Below are positions 62,919 through 64,000 of a DNA stretch of 64,000 bases, piece by piece. Where the stretch lies: assembly GCA_029817715.1 (NCBI GenBank), contig JARUPY010000398.1, positions 1,240,001 through 1,304,000 of the forward strand, written 5' to 3'. Both the position numbers and the translations under genes were made by a program. Numbering within the stretch: the stretch's first letter is position 1; every line of letters begins with the position of its first letter. Below the pieces are notes generated by a model. It was not told the DNA's origin. It worked only from the letters and a program-made list of their open reading frames with translations, and ran no database searches. This DNA comes from Melastoma dodecandrum (taxonomy: Eukaryota; Streptophyta; Magnoliopsida; Myrtales; Melastomataceae).

Positions 62919-64000
62919 GCGCGCCCAGCCGCACGGCGGCGGCGCCTGCCCCGATGATCCTCGGCCTCGAAAGCGTCCTGCGCGCGCTCGTCTTCGTCAT
63001 GCTCGCGGTCGGCAGCGTCTCGTTCATGGAGCCGTCGCCCTACGAGATCGTCTTCCTGATCGTCTTCCCGCTGACGATGCTCGCGCAATTCGTGCTGACG
63101 CCCGTCACGTTGACGTTCGCGCTGATGGTCCTCGCCTTCCTCGGCGCGGAGTTCACCGCGCTTCTGCCCTGGATCGGCGACCGTCCCGTCCCGACGGAGG
63201 ACGGCGGCGGCCTGACGGCGACCGTCTACACGCTCCTCACCGCCTATCTCTTCTTCAGCGCGATCATGTTCGCGGTGCTGTTCACGCGGCGCACCGAACC
63301 GCGTCTGCGCCTCGCGCTCAACGGCTACACGTGGAGTTGCGTCATCGCGGCGGGCTGGGCCATCGCGGGCTTTCTGCAGCTTCCCGGCTTCGAGGACAAG
63401 GCGGCGATCGCGAACCGCATCGCGGGTCCGTTCAAGGATCCGAACGTGCTCGGATCCTACAGCGTCCTCGGCGTTCTCTGCCTGATGCAGGCCGCTGTCG
63501 AAGCGCCCCTCCTGCGACGCCTCGCCATCCTCGCCCTTCTTGCCTTCACCGTCTTCGGTGGAATTTTCCTGCCGCTGTCGCGCGGCGCCTGGGGCGCGAT
63601 GGCGTTCGCCGCGCTCTACTTCGGCGTCGCGACGTTCCTGACCGCCGAGAGCCGGACGACGCGGCGGCGCCTGCTCGCGCTCGCCGCGGTACTCGCCGTC
63701 CTCGGCCTGATCGGCATCCTCGCCGTCGCCGCGGATCCGACGCTCAGCGACATCGTCCGCGACCGCGCGAAGCTGGCGCAGGATTACGACAGCGGCGTCA
63801 CGGGTCGTTTCGGCAACCAGATGCGCTCGATCCCCATGCTGATGCAATTGCCGCTCGGCTTCGGGCCGCATCGCTTTTCGTTCTACTTCGACCTCGACCC
63901 GCACAATTCCTACGTCGGCGCCTTCGCGTCGGCCGGCTGGGTCGGGGGATGCATGTTCCTCGTGCTGGTGATCGCGACGAGCGTCATCGGTATCCGCCTC
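62915..64000 (+). CDS. Wzy/O-antigen-ligase-like polymerase (5' part)
   Basis: At least 362 residues, open to the window edge. Around nine membrane helices are visible, with the large periplasmic-loop region from AGPFKDPNVLGSYSVL onward and the FGPHRFSFYFDLDPHNSYVG block, similar to the PHNxYL-type motif of O-antigen ligases and Wzy polymerases. It would polymerise undecaprenyl-linked repeat units outside the inner membrane. The start ATG overlaps the previous stop by 4 bases. The C-terminus is missing. Confidence 0.85.
   Translation, partial: MSAPSRTAAAPAPMILGLESVLRALVFVMLAVGSVSFMEPSPYEIVFLIVFPLTMLAQFVLTPVTLTFALMVLAFLGAEFTALLPWIGDRPVPTEDGGGLTATVYTLLTAYLFFSAIMFAVLFTRRTEPRLRLALNGYTWSCVIAAGWAIAGFLQLPGFEDKAAIANRIAGPFKDPNVLGSYSVLGVLCLMQAAVEAPLLRRLAILALLAFTVFGGIFLPLSRGAWGAMAFAALYFGVATFLTAESRTTRRRLLALAAVLAVLGLIGILAVAADPTLSDIVRDRAKLAQDYDSGVTGRFGNQMRSIPMLMQLPLGFGPHRFSFYFDLDPHNSYVGAFASAGWVGGCMFLVLVIATSVIGIRL

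Noticed and set aside
1..64000. tRNA, rRNA, CRISPR, insertion sequences, prophage
   Set aside because: Looked for in every gap by eye; no cloverleaf, no spaced repeat array, no transposase or phage genes. A covariance-model scan was not possible here.

Overview
The window is high-GC, tightly packed bacterial chromosome with no rRNA, tRNA, insertion sequence, phage gene or CRISPR array that I can find. The block lipA, COQ10-type protein, cinA, ispDF, dusB, ntrB-ntrC-ntrY-ntrX, D-amino-acid aminotransferase, hfq, hflX and mazG is a classic alphaproteobacterial arrangement. Fused ispDF, a tandem cold-shock-domain protein, DUF2842, a methylmalonyl-CoA epimerase and PQQ-type quinoprotein accessory genes point to Hyphomicrobiales (Rhizobiales), probably a Methylobacteriaceae/Beijerinckiaceae-like lineage. 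The family-level placement is inference.

Layout. 1-240 is the tail of a methylmalonyl-CoA epimerase gene. 242-6010 is a sulfur/redox-themed region: a TetR regulator divergent from a periplasmic module (zinc metallohydrolase, SoxYZ-like carrier, rhodanese-like CxxxCW protein, thioredoxin, small membrane protein), then cysteine synthase and sulfurtransferase. 6096-10787 holds an SDR protein, a UPF0175/PIN toxin-antitoxin-like pair and a nitrate/sulfonate-type ABC transporter. 11006-17202 holds a GH25 muramidase-like lipoprotein, an M23 peptidase, plsY-dprA, an unusual medium-chain dehydrogenase and a DUF72 protein. 17227-21263 is an AaeA/AaeB-like efflux operon plus xth. 21278-25889 has a two-domain glycosyltransferase and two KpsE-like chain-length/export proteins.

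26183-33502 is a housekeeping operon (rlpA, a PBP5-like gene, tmk, holB, metG, tatD, an MBL hydrolase) joined by overlapping start/stop codons. 33503-33896 is the one long non-coding stretch, in front of a double cold-shock gene and its terminator. 34644-49142 carries mazG, hflX-hfq, D-amino-acid aminotransferase, a split chromate transporter, the ntr cluster, dusB, ispDF, cinA and the COQ10-type gene. 49208-53511 has a methyltransferase, a glyoxalase-family protein, lipA, ctaA and two small proteins. 53512 to the end is an exopolysaccharide locus: deacetylase, GNAT-like protein, Wzz/ExoP-like protein, a broken Wza/ExoF-like export gene, GT4, a priming sugar transferase, a secreted beta-propeller-like protein and a Wzy/O-antigen-ligase-like polymerase that runs off the window.

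Several recognisable enzymes have lost residues that define their chemistry: the PBP5-like protein lacks two catalytic serines, the alcohol-dehydrogenase-like protein lacks catalytic zinc ligands, the SDR has YxxxQ, and the Wzz/ExoP-like C-terminus lacks Walker A. Two genes are interrupted (an in-frame TAA in the export gene; an apparent frameshift in the rlpA tail). I did not recognise a wholly new system. The best candidates for new biology are the SoxYZ/metallohydrolase relay without a local dehydrogenase, the degenerate PBP5-like protein, and the KpsE-like pair with its coupled double-domain glycosyltransferase.
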